Origin: Mycobacterium sp. 1274761.0 | GTDB lineage: Bacteria; Actinomycetota; Actinomycetes; Mycobacteriales; Mycobacteriaceae | Direction: 5' to 3' | Assembly: GCF_001668615.1 (NCBI RefSeq) | Contig: NZ_LZMC01000092.1 | Coordinates: 1-64,000 of the forward strand | DNA length: 64,000 bases | Part shown: one piece after another, positions 17,677-26,377 of the stretch | Layout: every line of letters starts with the position of its first letter | How positions within the stretch are numbered: position 1 is the first letter of the stretch | Program-made: the position numbers and the translations under genes | Notes under the pieces: model-generated | What the model was told of the DNA's origin: nothing | What the model saw: the letters and a program-made list of their open reading frames with translations, nothing else | The model's database searches: none

Positions 17677-18243
17677 TCAGTCGTGTTTCGCCTCGTAGCG
17701 CAGGAGGACCGTGCCACCCGGGAAAGTGCGGTTCTCGACCAGTTGCAGCGGGAGCCATGACGGCAGCGCCGGGAAGAACGGGGTGCCGCCGCCCACGGCG
17801 GTGGGCGCGATCACGATCCGGTATTCGTCCACCAGTCCGGCCCGCACGATCGGCGCTGCCAGGGTCGCGCCGGCCACTTCCAGCCTGCCGTCGGTTTCGG
17901 CTTTGAGCTTCCTGACCACCTCGACCGGATCACCGCGCTCCAGGCGGGAGTTCCAGTCGACGGACTCCAGCGTGTGCGAGAACACCACCTTGGGCTTGTC
18001 ACGCCAGATGCGGGCGAAGTCGACGATCGTGGGGGTGGCGTCCGGGGCCCTGTCGGCGGTCGGCCAGTACGCGGACATGAGTTCATAGAGCCGCCGACCG
18101 TAGAACGACAGGGCGGTCTCCCGCTCGAAGTCGTTCCAGTACTGGTGCAGTTCTTCGCTCGGATCGCTCCAGTCGATATTGCCTTGCGCGTCGGCGATGT
18201 ACCCGTCCACCGACACGTTGAAGCCATAGATGAGTCTGCCCAT
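17677..18243 (-). CDS. Dihydrofolate reductase / RibD C-terminal-like oxidoreductase
   Basis: A 188-residue protein of the RibD_C/DHFR-like superfamily. It begins MGRLIYGFNVSVDGYIADA, the typical first strand and substrate loop, and later has VFSHTLESVDW, the nucleotide-binding stretch EVAGATLAAPIVRAGLVDEY and GGGTPFF. These proteins probably reduce small substrates with NADPH; the true substrate is unknown and folate is unlikely. The ATG at 18243 removes an upstream extension; ATG at 18249 is two codons earlier. It is a single-gene unit facing away from the next plus-strand gene. Confidence 0.8.
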   Translation of the reverse strand: MGRLIYGFNVSVDGYIADAQGNIDWSDPSEELHQYWNDFERETALSFYGRRLYELMSAYWPTADRAPDATPTIVDFARIWRDKPKVVFSHTLESVDWNSRLERGDPVEVVRKLKAETDGRLEVAGATLAAPIVRAGLVDEYRIVIAPTAVGGGTPFFPALPSWLPLQLVENRTFPGGTVLLRYEAKHD

Positions 18244-18401
18244 ACCCATCAGACTGCACGACAGCGCGAAACTCATCGCGCGCCGAGTTCGGAAGCTCAG
18301 CAAGGATATTCACCAGCTACCTCGAATATGAAATTCCGGCCGCCCGTATCGGCCGTGGCCGTACTGTGTTCACATCCTTGGCTGCCGGATTGGAGAGCAC
18401 A

Positions 18402-18893
18402 GTGAGCAACGACCTGGCCCGTAAGAAGTTCACCGAGCTCAAGAAACGCGCCGGACAGCGCCTTGTGACCGGACCTGCGCGCGTATTCATTCCCGATGCC
18501 GACCTTGACGAATTCTGGGCGTCACTAGAGCCCGCCACCATCGACTTCATGATCGGCGAATGGGAAGGCGGCGAGTTCGATACTGGCCACCGGGAAAACG
18601 GAACATTGGCTCAAATCAATTGGTTCGGAAAGACTTTCAACTCCGCTACCGACGTCAAGCCGCTGATTTGTCTGGACGCTGACGGCAACAAATACTCGAA
18701 TACCGTGAACGGCGAGGGCAGCCTGTGGATGGAGGAATTCCGCGGCGAGGTCACCGCGACAATGGTGTTCGACGGGCAGCCTGTTCACGACCATTTCAAG
18801 AAAATCGACGACGACGCCGCGATGGGCATCATGGATGGCAAGAACGCTCTCGATAACGGCCGGTACGCGTACTTCTATCTGGAACGGATCTAG
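18402..18893 (+). CDS. GXWXG / DUF4334 domain protein
   Basis: A 163-residue cytoplasmic protein. The GXWXG domain is seen in IDFMIGEWEGGEFDTGH, followed by a DUF4334-type C-terminal half ending in AYFYLERI. GTG at 18402 with GGAGAG just upstream is the likely start; the frame upstream to 18366 has no ribosome site. The protein looks like a lipocalin-type ligand-binding fold, but no ligand or reaction is known. The SRPBCC gene follows 28 nt downstream in the same direction. Confidence 0.8.
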   Translation: MSNDLARKKFTELKKRAGQRLVTGPARVFIPDADLDEFWASLEPATIDFMIGEWEGGEFDTGHRENGTLAQINWFGKTFNSATDVKPLICLDADGNKYSNTVNGEGSLWMEEFRGEVTATMVFDGQPVHDHFKKIDDDAAMGIMDGKNALDNGRYAYFYLERI

Positions 18894-18921
18894 TCCGCGG
18901 AGATGGCGCGGGGACAACCTG

Positions 18922-19356
18922 ATGACGCAGATTGATGAACAGCGGACGATCGCGGCGCCGCCGGAACGTGTATTCGACTGGCTGCTGAACCCGGAGAATC
19001 TGACCGTCTCCCGATGGTTTCGCCAAGCCGCTTGGGTCGACGCTTCGGGACCCGGCGTGGGAGCGACGCGGGAGGTGAGAACATTTGGCTTCTGGGTACA
19101 CGAGCAGATCACGGCGTACGACGCGCCCCGCAGTTGCTCCTATCGCGTCGTCGACGGATTTCCACCGGTGCATCAGAACGGGACGCTCACGTGTTCACCG
19201 TCGGGCGGCGGAACGCACGTCGATTGGGTGAGCCGCTACACGATCGCAGCCCGAGGCGGCGGCAAGGTGCTCGAGGTACTCACCGCTCCGCTGATGCGCC
19301 TTTTCGTCTTCCGCGCCATTCTCACCGGATGCGCAAAGGCGCTGGAGAAGTCCTGA
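18922..19356 (+). CDS. SRPBCC (START-like) family protein
   Basis: A 144-residue protein with the helix-grip fold pattern of the polyketide cyclase/START superfamily: an N-terminal strand followed by APPERVFDWLLNPENL, a central antiparallel set of strands (GTLTCSPSGGGTHVDWVSRY) and a long C-terminal helix. Such proteins bind hydrophobic ligands. ATG at 18922 fits the domain; the earlier ATG in the frame at 18835 lies inside the preceding gene. Ligand and role are unknown. Confidence 0.8.
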   Translation: MTQIDEQRTIAAPPERVFDWLLNPENLTVSRWFRQAAWVDASGPGVGATREVRTFGFWVHEQITAYDAPRSCSYRVVDGFPPVHQNGTLTCSPSGGGTHVDWVSRYTIAARGGGKVLEVLTAPLMRLFVFRAILTGCAKALEKS

Positions 19357-19391
19357 AAATATCACCGCACTTCATGTTTGGCGGAGGGGGA

Positions 19392-21215
19392 CTAGCTCCG
19401 ACGAAACCCGAATCGGCGTCTGATTCGTCGGCCTAACCCCCGGGCTTCTTCCCCGGCGGTTTCGGTGTCTCGGACCGCGGCCTCGTGCACCTCGGGCGCA
19501 GCCGCCTGGGCCTCCGCCATCTCATCAGCCTCGACGGTGCCCGCCCCGCCGACAGGCTCGGCCTCGGATTCCGTGGCGCCACCGTCGACGCTCTCTGATT
19601 CTTCGGAAGCTTCGGCCGACGCCGCGTCGCCCTCCTCTGGCGGCTCGCTCGCCTCTTCGGCGGCTTCGTCGGCGGTCGCGCCAGCTTCCTCAGCGTTCTC
19701 CACGGCGGCCTCATGCACCTCCGGCGCCGCCTCCTCCGCCTCGACCACCTCATCACCCTCGACCGCGCCGACACCACCGACGGCCTCGGCTTCCTGGGCC
19801 TCCTCGGCGACTTCGCCGGCTTCCGCGAAGGCTTCTGCCTCGGCGGCCTCGTCGGCGGTCGCGCCAGCTTCCTCAGCGTTCTCCACGGCGGCCTCATGCA
19901 CCTCCGGCGCCGCCTCCTCCGCCTCGACCACCTCATCACCCTCGACGGCGCCGACGCCTCCGACGGCCTCGGCTTCCTGGGCCTCCTCGGCCACTTCGCC
20001 GGCTTCCGCGAAGGCTTCTGCCTCGGCGATGTCTTCGGCCGGTGCCGTTTCGACGTCAGCCGTCAATTGCTCGGCCTCCGCGACGGGTTCGGCCTCCGCT
20101 TGCTCACCTGCTTCCGCGAACGCCTCCGCCTCCACGATCTCCTCGGAGGGCGCGGTCTCGATGTCGGTCGTTAGCCGGTCGGCTTCTGAGACCGGTTCGG
20201 CCTCTTCACCGGCCGTTCCTTCGCCTTCGGCGGCGTCTTCGTCTTCCATCTCACCGGCGGCCTTGGCTGCCGCGACGACACCTGTGGTGGCCGCAACGGC
20301 AGCCAGTTCTTTGGTGACCTCGTCGACCGGCGATGGCTTCTCGACGCCCTCGACATCTCCGCGGAGTTCAGCGGGGTCCTCGCGCCCCTTGGGCGCGGCC
20401 ATGATGTAGACGACTGCGCCGATGAACACGAACACCGATACGAACGAGTTGATCCGGATACCGGCGATGTGGGTCGCCATGTCGCTGCGCATCAGCTCGA
20501 CCCAGAACCGACCGAAGCAGTACGCGGCGACATACAACGCGAAAAGCCGGCCATGCCCGATTCGGTATCGGCGGTCGATCCAGATGAGGAACGCGAAAAC
20601 CAGAAGGTTCCACAGCAACTCGTACAGAAAGGTGGGGTGGACGATTTCGATCAGCTGACCGGTCGACACGCCGTTGAGCGAGTCGAGCGCCCCGTGCGAA
20701 TCGCGGCGCTCGAAGATCTCGAGCCCCCACGGCATCGTTGTGGCTCTGCCGTAGAGCTCCTGGTTGAAATAGTTTCCGATGCGACCGATGGCCTGTGCCA
20801 ACACGATTCCCGGCGCGATCGCGTCGCCGAACGGCGGAAGCGGAATGCCTCGCCGGCGACATCCGATCCAGGCGCCGACACCGCCGAGCGCGACGGCACC
20901 CCAGATGCCCAGGCCGCCCTCTTGAACCTTGAACGCCGCGACCAATCCCGCACCGCTGGGGCCGAAATACGTGCTCCAGTCGGTCAGGACGTGATAGAGC
21001 CTGCCGCCGATCAACCCGAAGATGATGGCCCACAAGGCGATGTCATAGATGACGCCCGGCTCGCCACCACGCTGCACCCACCGCCGGTTGCCGATGATCA
21101 AAGCGACGATGACGCCGACGAGGATCAACAGCGCGTAAGCGCGTATCGGGATCGGCCCGAGAAACCACACCCCCTGCGGCGGGCTCGGAAAAGAAGCAAG
21201 AAGGGTTGTTGTCAC
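19392..21215 (-). CDS. lgt: Prolipoprotein diacylglyceryl transferase with long acidic tail
   Basis: Lgt moves diacylglycerol from phosphatidylglycerol to the lipobox Cys of lipoprotein precursors in the membrane. Residues 1-280 form the seven-helix catalytic part with GGRLYHVLTDW (essential His), the signature GRIGNYFNQELYG and HPTFLYELLWN. The remaining roughly 320 residues are an Ala/Glu-rich, highly acidic, probably disordered cytoplasmic tail with internal repeats, ending in a basic RRIRRRFGFRRS patch. At 607 residues it is much longer than the approximately 470 I recall for M. tuberculosis. The ATG overlaps the trpA stop (ATGA), so lgt is coupled to the trp operon. Confidence 0.95.
   Translation of the reverse strand: MTTTLLASFPSPPQGVWFLGPIPIRAYALLILVGVIVALIIGNRRWVQRGGEPGVIYDIALWAIIFGLIGGRLYHVLTDWSTYFGPSGAGLVAAFKVQEGGLGIWGAVALGGVGAWIGCRRRGIPLPPFGDAIAPGIVLAQAIGRIGNYFNQELYGRATTMPWGLEIFERRDSHGALDSLNGVSTGQLIEIVHPTFLYELLWNLLVFAFLIWIDRRYRIGHGRLFALYVAAYCFGRFWVELMRSDMATHIAGIRINSFVSVFVFIGAVVYIMAAPKGREDPAELRGDVEGVEKPSPVDEVTKELAAVAATTGVVAAAKAAGEMEDEDAAEGEGTAGEEAEPVSEADRLTTDIETAPSEEIVEAEAFAEAGEQAEAEPVAEAEQLTADVETAPAEDIAEAEAFAEAGEVAEEAQEAEAVGGVGAVEGDEVVEAEEAAPEVHEAAVENAEEAGATADEAAEAEAFAEAGEVAEEAQEAEAVGGVGAVEGDEVVEAEEAAPEVHEAAVENAEEAGATADEAAEEASEPPEEGDAASAEASEESESVDGGATESEAEPVGGAGTVEADEMAEAQAAAPEVHEAAVRDTETAGEEARGLGRRIRRRFGFRRS
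19666..20031 (-). repeat. 183-bp tandem duplication inside the lgt tail
   Basis: Two near-identical copies of a 183-bp unit lie head to tail; the segment starting TCGTCGGCGGTCGCGCC recurs at 19666 and 19849. Each encodes 61 residues of the pattern AEAEAFAEAGEV...EAAPEVHEAAVENAEEAG. The length is a multiple of three, so the reading frame is kept. Weaker forms of the same motif occur on both sides. Confidence 0.9.
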
Positions 21216-22003
21216 GCCGAAATCCTCTGCCGGACACCGTCGGCCAATTCTTCGGTCAGCGCACGCACGGCCGGAATCCCCTCCGTCAACGCCGACACCA
21301 GGGCCGAACCAACTATGACGCCGTCTGCGTAAGCACCGATCTGGGCGGCCTGCTCACGTGAGCGGACCCCCAGGCCGACGCCGACGGCGATATCTGACAC
21401 TGTCTTCACCCGGCGGACCAGTTCAGGAGCCGCCACCGACACGACATCCCTTGCCCCCGTCACACCCATTGTCGACGCTGCGTAGACGAATCCGCGCGAG
21501 GCCTTGACCGTGGCCGCCAGACGCTCGGGCGTCGACGACGGCGCCACCAAAAAGATGCGGTCCAGACCGTGCGCATCCGAGATAGTCAGCCATTCGCCCG
21601 CCTCGTCGGGGATCAGATCCGGGGTGATCATCCCCAGCCCGCCCGCCGCAGCCAGGTCGCGCGCGAACGCCTCCACCCCGTAATGCACCACGAGGTTCCA
21701 GTACGTCATCACGACCGCGCGGCCACCGGCCTTGCTGATCGCCTCCACCGCCGACAACGAATCACGTACCCGGACACCGCCGCGCAGAGCGGCCTCGGTC
21801 GCCGTCGCGATCGTGGGCCCGTCCATGCCCGGATCGGAATAAGGCATACCGACTTCGACGATGTCACAACCGGATTCGACCAACGCTGTCATCGCTGAAA
21901 TCGAGGTAGACACGTCCGGATAACCGGTCGGTAGGTAACCGATCAATGCCGACCGCTCCTCCTGCCGGCACGCGTCGAACATCGGGGAAAGGCCACGTGT
22001 CAT
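21212..22003 (-). CDS. trpA: Tryptophan synthase alpha subunit
   Basis: A 263-residue TIM-barrel subunit that cleaves indole-3-glycerol phosphate to indole and glyceraldehyde phosphate. The catalytic Glu is in DIVEVGMPYSDP and the active-site Asp/Tyr region and the phosphate loop (GVGLGVRSREQA) are present. The ATG at 22003 overlaps the trpB stop in an ATGA, and the trpA stop overlaps the lgt start in the same way. Indole is passed to TrpB through a tunnel in the complex. Confidence 0.95.
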   Translation of the reverse strand: MTRGLSPMFDACRQEERSALIGYLPTGYPDVSTSISAMTALVESGCDIVEVGMPYSDPGMDGPTIATATEAALRGGVRVRDSLSAVEAISKAGGRAVVMTYWNLVVHYGVEAFARDLAAAGGLGMITPDLIPDEAGEWLTISDAHGLDRIFLVAPSSTPERLAATVKASRGFVYAASTMGVTGARDVVSVAAPELVRRVKTVSDIAVGVGLGVRSREQAAQIGAYADGVIVGSALVSALTEGIPAVRALTEELADGVRQRISA

Positions 22004-23271
22004 GAACCGGCTCCAGTCGAGCGGTCGAGCAGTCCGAACCACTTGGCCGCTGTCTCCACGTCTTTGTCACCGCGGCCGGACAAGTTCACCAGGATCACCG
22101 ATCCCGCGCCGAACTCCCTGCCTAGCTTCAGCGCACCCGCCACGGCATGAGCCGATTCGATGGCGGGGATGATGCCCTCGGTCCTGCACAGCAGACCGAA
22201 GGCCTCCATCGCCTCGGTATCGGTGATCGGCCGGTACTCGGCGCGTCCCGTGTCCTTGAGGAAAGCGTGTTCGGGACCGACGCCCGGATAGTCCAAACCC
22301 GCTGAGATCGAATGCGATTCGATGGTCTGCCCATCCTCGTCCTGCAAGAGGTAGGAGAACGAACCTTGGAACGCACCAGGCGAGCCACCGGTGAATGTCG
22401 CTGCGTGACGGCCGGTTTCGACGCCATCACCGGCGGCCTCGAAACCGACCAGCTTCACGCCGGGATCGTCGATGAACGCGTGAAAGACCCCGATCGCATT
22501 GGACCCGCCACCGACGCATGCGGTGACCGCGTCCGGTAGACGACCGGCCTGGTCCTGTATCTGCGCGCGAGCCTCCAACCCGATCACACGCTGGAAATCA
22601 CGCACCATCACCGGGAATGGATGCGGACCCGCCGCCGTACCGAAGCAATAGTAGGTGTCGTCGGCGTTGGTCACCCAGTCGCGGAACGCGTCGTTGATCG
22701 CGTCCTTGAGCGTCTTGGAACCGGACTCCACGGAGACGACTTCGGCGCCCAACAACCGCATCCGCGCAACGTTCAACGCCTGGCGCGCGGTGTCGACCGC
22801 GCCCATGTAGATCAGGCACTCCAGCCCCAGTAGCGCACACGCCGTTGCCGTCGCAACACCGTGCTGGCCGGCACCGGTCTCGGCGATGACCCGCGTCTTA
22901 CCCATCTGGCGAGCGAGCAGAGCCTGACCCAGCACATTGTTGATTTTGTGAGAACCGGTGTGATTCAGGTCTTCTCGCTTGAGGAAGAGTCGAGCACCCC
23001 CGGCGTGCTCGCTGAGGCGAGTCGCTTCGTACAGCGGCGAGGGTCTGCCGCTGTAGTGCCGCTGCAGCCGGTCGAGTTCGTCGAGGAATGCTTGGTCGCC
23101 GCGCGCCTTTTCGTAGGCCGCGGTGACTTCTTCGATGACCGCCATCAGCGCTTCGGGGACGAATCGTCCGCCGTAGACACCGAAATGGCCCTTGGCATCG
23201 GGATCGTGGACGGTGGGCTCTGCGACCGCCGCGCTCGAACGCGGCAACTCGGGGCCGGCGAAATCGGCCAT
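22000..23271 (-). CDS. trpB: Tryptophan synthase beta subunit
   Basis: A 423-residue PLP enzyme that joins indole and serine to tryptophan. The PLP Lys is in HTGSHKINNVLGQ and the phosphate-binding GGGSNAIG is present. The ATG at 23271 (MADFAGPELPR) begins 4 nt after the trpC stop and removes a 75-residue extension that only shadows trpC. An N-terminal segment of about 30 residues precedes the conserved GHFGVYGGRFVPEAL, as in other mycobacteria. Confidence 0.95.
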   Translation of the reverse strand: MADFAGPELPRSSAAVAEPTVHDPDAKGHFGVYGGRFVPEALMAVIEEVTAAYEKARGDQAFLDELDRLQRHYSGRPSPLYEATRLSEHAGGARLFLKREDLNHTGSHKINNVLGQALLARQMGKTRVIAETGAGQHGVATATACALLGLECLIYMGAVDTARQALNVARMRLLGAEVVSVESGSKTLKDAINDAFRDWVTNADDTYYCFGTAAGPHPFPVMVRDFQRVIGLEARAQIQDQAGRLPDAVTACVGGGSNAIGVFHAFIDDPGVKLVGFEAAGDGVETGRHAATFTGGSPGAFQGSFSYLLQDEDGQTIESHSISAGLDYPGVGPEHAFLKDTGRAEYRPITDTEAMEAFGLLCRTEGIIPAIESAHAVAGALKLGREFGAGSVILVNLSGRGDKDVETAAKWFGLLDRSTGAGS

Positions 23272-23275
23272 GTTG

Positions 23276-24094
23276 TCAGCGCGAGGGTTTCGGGCAGGAC
23301 GGGTGTGTGCCTGCGGTGACCAGATCGGCGACGGCGGTGCGGGGATCACCGCTGGTGACCAACCCCTCACCGACGAGTACGGCATCGGCCCCGGCACCGG
23401 CGTAGGCGAGCAGATCGGCCGGACCGCGCACACCGGATTCGGCGACCCGGATGATGTTGGTCGGCAGACCAGGCGCGATGCGGGCGAAGCAATCACGGTC
23501 GACGCTGAGCGTCTTCAAGTCGCGGGCGTTGACGCCGATCACCTTGGCGCCGGCCTGAAGTGCGCGGTCGGCTTCCTCTTCGGTGTGTACCTCGACCAGC
23601 GCGGTCATCCCGAGCGACTCGGTGCGATCGAGCATCGACACCAGTGCGGACTGCTCGAGCGCGGCGACGATCAACAGCAGCATGTCGGCGCCGTGCGCGC
23701 GGGCCTCGTGGATCTGGTACGGCCGCACGATGAAGTCCTTGCGTAACACCGGGATTGACACCGCGGCCCGCACTGCGTCCAAGTCGTCGAGCGATCCGTT
23801 GAACCTTCGCTGTTCGGTCAGCACGCTGACGACGCGCGCTCCGCCGTCCTGGTATGCACGCGCGAGCTTCGCTGGATCGGCGATGGTCGCAAGGGCACCC
23901 CGAGATGGGCTGGCGCGCTTCACTTCGGCGATGACGGCGATACCGTCTGCGCGCAGTGCCGCCAACACGTCTAGCGGCGGGGGCGCGGCTTTGGCGGCAG
24001 CTTTGACCTCTTCGAGGCTGACGACGGCCTCACGGGCAGCAACGTCGGCGCGTACTCCCTCGATAATCGAGTCGAGCACGGTCGCCGAACTCAT
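23276..24094 (-). CDS. trpC: Indole-3-glycerol-phosphate synthase
   Basis: A 272-residue TIM barrel that closes the indole ring from CdRP. Conserved parts are AEVKRASPSRG (catalytic Lys), VLRKDFIV, GVNARDLKTL and the phosphate loop AESGVRGPADL. ATG at 24094 is the natural start. The protein is monofunctional: no TrpF domain is fused, and no separate trpF gene is seen in the window, which fits the use of PriA (30707-31453) for that step. Confidence 0.95.
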   Translation of the reverse strand: MSSATVLDSIIEGVRADVAAREAVVSLEEVKAAAKAAPPPLDVLAALRADGIAVIAEVKRASPSRGALATIADPAKLARAYQDGGARVVSVLTEQRRFNGSLDDLDAVRAAVSIPVLRKDFIVRPYQIHEARAHGADMLLLIVAALEQSALVSMLDRTESLGMTALVEVHTEEEADRALQAGAKVIGVNARDLKTLSVDRDCFARIAPGLPTNIIRVAESGVRGPADLLAYAGAGADAVLVGEGLVTSGDPRTAVADLVTAGTHPSCPKPSR

Positions 24095-24178
24095 AACCCG
24101 TGGACTCCCTCCGCGTCCGCGCCGTCTGGGTGACGCATGATCTTTATCGAAGGGTAGCCGTACCGAACGCACCATCTG

Positions 24179-24775
24179 TCACCGCCCCTCGGTGTCTGGT
24201 TTGGTCGGATCGCGCCCCTCGTCGAGGGCGTCCCACATCATTCGCTCGGACATATCGTCACCCCTCGCGGCCCGTCGACGCGCCGTCTCGCGGCGTCGCG
24301 CCGGCGTCTCGTATTTGTCGCTCTTCGACGCGTTTTTGGCCGGTGCCCGCAGAAGCAGCACCGCACCGACGAGCGTCAGCACGGCGGCGGCCAGCGTGAT
24401 GCCGGCTCCCCAGTACTGCCGCTGGGTGCCCACCAGATCAGCCACCGGGAACTCGGCCAGGTTTGCGGCGCGCACCGCCACGTCGGCGACCACCCACAGG
24501 CTGATGCCCAGGTAGGCCATTGCGGCGCTGAGCACCCCCACGATCAGCGCAAGCAGCCGTAACTGCCACGTCGGCCCGACTGTCGAGGCAAGCGCGGCCG
24601 CCAACAGGATCAGGGCCAACGGCACCAGCGCCGTAGACCAGGTGCCCCCGTTGAGCGTCGCCGTCTTGGGCTGGCCCAGCCCGTCGAACGAGCTGACCGC
24701 GACCCAGGTCATCCGCGACGCCAGCCATAAGGCACTCGCGGCGATCACCAGCAGCAGTTGACCGAGGTGCTTCAT
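24179..24775 (-). CDS. Trp-operon-associated membrane protein (TIGR02234 family)
   Basis: A 198-residue protein corresponding to M. tuberculosis Rv1610. It has four hydrophobic helices (about 1-20, 48-66, 72-95 and 120-145), with WVAVSSFDGLG in the first outer loop, and a charged cytoplasmic tail (ARRRETARRRAARGDDMSER). It always lies between trpE and trpC in actinobacteria, and here its ATG overlaps the trpE stop (ATGA). Location suggests a link with tryptophan synthesis or transport, but no function is known. Confidence 0.88.
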   Translation of the reverse strand: MKHLGQLLLVIAASALWLASRMTWVAVSSFDGLGQPKTATLNGGTWSTALVPLALILLAAALASTVGPTWQLRLLALIVGVLSAAMAYLGISLWVVADVAVRAANLAEFPVADLVGTQRQYWGAGITLAAAVLTLVGAVLLLRAPAKNASKSDKYETPARRRETARRRAARGDDMSERMMWDALDEGRDPTKPDTEGR

Positions 24776-26316
24776 GGCTCGGTCAGGGTCTCGGCCGCGG
24801 CGATCGCATTCAATACGGCCTTGGCCTTGTTCGCCGCCTCGTTGTACTCAAACGGACCGTTGGAGTCGGCCACGACTCCCCCACCGGCCTGCACATAGGC
24901 CGTGCCGCCGCGCATCAGCGCGGTGCGGATCGCAATCGCGAAGTCGGCGTCACCGGCGAAGTCCAGATATCCCAGCACGCCGCCGTAGAGGCCGCGACGG
25001 GTCTTCTCGACCTCTTCGATAAGTTCCATGGCGCGCACCTTCGGCGCGCCGGTGAGCGTGCCCGCCGGGAAACAGGCCGTCACCGCGTCCAGCGCCGTCT
25101 TGCCGTCGGCCAACTGTCCGGTCACCGTCGACACCAGATGCATGACGTGGCTGTAGCGCTCGATGTGGCTGTAGTCCTCCACGCGCACCGTTCCGGGTAC
25201 GCAGACGCGGCCCAGATCGTTGCGGCCGAGATCGACCAGCATCAGGTGCTCGGCGCGTTCCTTCTCGTCTTCGAGCAGCTCCTTCTCCAGCAGCACATCC
25301 TCTTCTTCGGTGGTCCCGCGCCACCGCGTGCCCGCGATGGGGTGCGTAGTCGCACGCCCCTCCTTGACCGTCACCAGCGCTTCGGGACTCGATCCGACGA
25401 CCGAAAAGTCAAGTCCGCCATGAGGATCGGGGACGTTCAGCAGATACATGTAGGGGCTGGGGTTGGACACCCGCAGCATCCGGTAGACGTCGAGCGGGTC
25501 GGCATCGGTGTCCATCTCGAACCGCTGCGACGGCACGACCTGAAACGCCTCGCCTGCCTCGATGTCGCCGACGAGCCGTTCCACGATCGAGGTGTACTCC
25601 TCGACCGAGCGCTGCCGCCGATTGACCGGCTCCGGCCTGCTGAACGTCGCCACCGTCGATGACAGGTTCGCGCCCAATGCTTCGGTCATCACGTCCAACC
25701 GTGCGACCGCGTCGTCGTAGGCCCAGTCGACGCGCTCGTCGGTGCCGTTCCAGTTCACCGCGTTGGCGATCAGCGTGATCGTGCCCTCGTGGTGGTCGAC
25801 GGCGGCGATGTCGGTGGCCAGCAGCAGCAGGATGTCGGGCAGCCCGAGGTCGTCGACGACCAGTTCGGGCAGCCGCTCCAGCCTGCGCACCAGGTCGTAG
25901 GCGAAGAACCCGACGAGCCCACCCGACAGCGGCGGCAGCCCGGGCACGTGTTCAGTCCGCAGCAGCTCCAGCGTCGCGTGCAGCGCCTGCAACGGCTCGC
26001 CGCCGCGGGGAGCGTCCTTCGGTGTGACGCCCAGCCACGCCGCCTGCCCATTGCGCACCGTGAACGCCGAGGGGGCGCCCGCGCCGATGAACGACCACCG
26101 CGACCACGACCGCCCGTTCTCCGCTGATTCCAGCAAGAACGTGCCCGGACGGTTGGCAGCCAGCTTGCGGTAAGCAGACAGCGGCGTCTCACTGTCGGCC
26201 AGCACCTTGCGGGTCACCGGAACGACACGGTGCCCGGAGGCCAGCGCCCGGAAGTCCTCACGCGACGTAGTGACGGCCAGTGACGGGCCGACGCTGAGGT
26301 TGGCGGTGGTTTCCAC
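24772..26316 (-). CDS. trpE: Anthranilate synthase component I
   Basis: A 514-residue chorismate-using enzyme, first of the tryptophan pathway. The Trp feedback site motif LLES appears in GTFLLESAENG, and the catalytic domain has GTRWRGTTEEED, DLGRNDLGRV, and FPAGTLTGAPKVRAMELI. It starts with GTG at 26316 behind a strong GGGAGGA site. The glutaminase partner TrpG is not in this window. I found no Trp-rich leader peptide in the 61 nt up to bcpB, so classical attenuation is not supported. Confidence 0.95.
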   Translation of the reverse strand: METTANLSVGPSLAVTTSREDFRALASGHRVVPVTRKVLADSETPLSAYRKLAANRPGTFLLESAENGRSWSRWSFIGAGAPSAFTVRNGQAAWLGVTPKDAPRGGEPLQALHATLELLRTEHVPGLPPLSGGLVGFFAYDLVRRLERLPELVVDDLGLPDILLLLATDIAAVDHHEGTITLIANAVNWNGTDERVDWAYDDAVARLDVMTEALGANLSSTVATFSRPEPVNRRQRSVEEYTSIVERLVGDIEAGEAFQVVPSQRFEMDTDADPLDVYRMLRVSNPSPYMYLLNVPDPHGGLDFSVVGSSPEALVTVKEGRATTHPIAGTRWRGTTEEEDVLLEKELLEDEKERAEHLMLVDLGRNDLGRVCVPGTVRVEDYSHIERYSHVMHLVSTVTGQLADGKTALDAVTACFPAGTLTGAPKVRAMELIEEVEKTRRGLYGGVLGYLDFAGDADFAIAIRTALMRGGTAYVQAGGGVVADSNGPFEYNEAANKAKAVLNAIAAAETLTEP

Positions 26317-26364
26317 GTGGTAATCCTCCCAGCCGCTACGGCTCGACCGGTAATCAGCCAGGCG

Positions 26365-26370
26365 TAGGGT
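26365..26370 (+). promoter_or_regulatory. -10 box of a probable leaderless promoter for the peroxiredoxin gene
   Basis: TAGGGT fits the mycobacterial TANNNT -10 pattern and ends 7 nt before the GTG at 26378. No ribosome site precedes the start codon. Transcription would begin at or next to the first base of the coding region. Confidence 0.5.
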
Positions 26371-26377
26371 CGCTTAC

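Noticed and set aside
23272..23496. N-terminal extension of TrpB
   Set aside because: It lies over the end of trpC and has Pro/Ser-rich sequence unlike TrpB; the ATG at 23271 fits.
26317..26377. Trp attenuator leader before trpE
   Set aside because: No short frame with Trp codons and no paired hairpins in the 61-nt gap.
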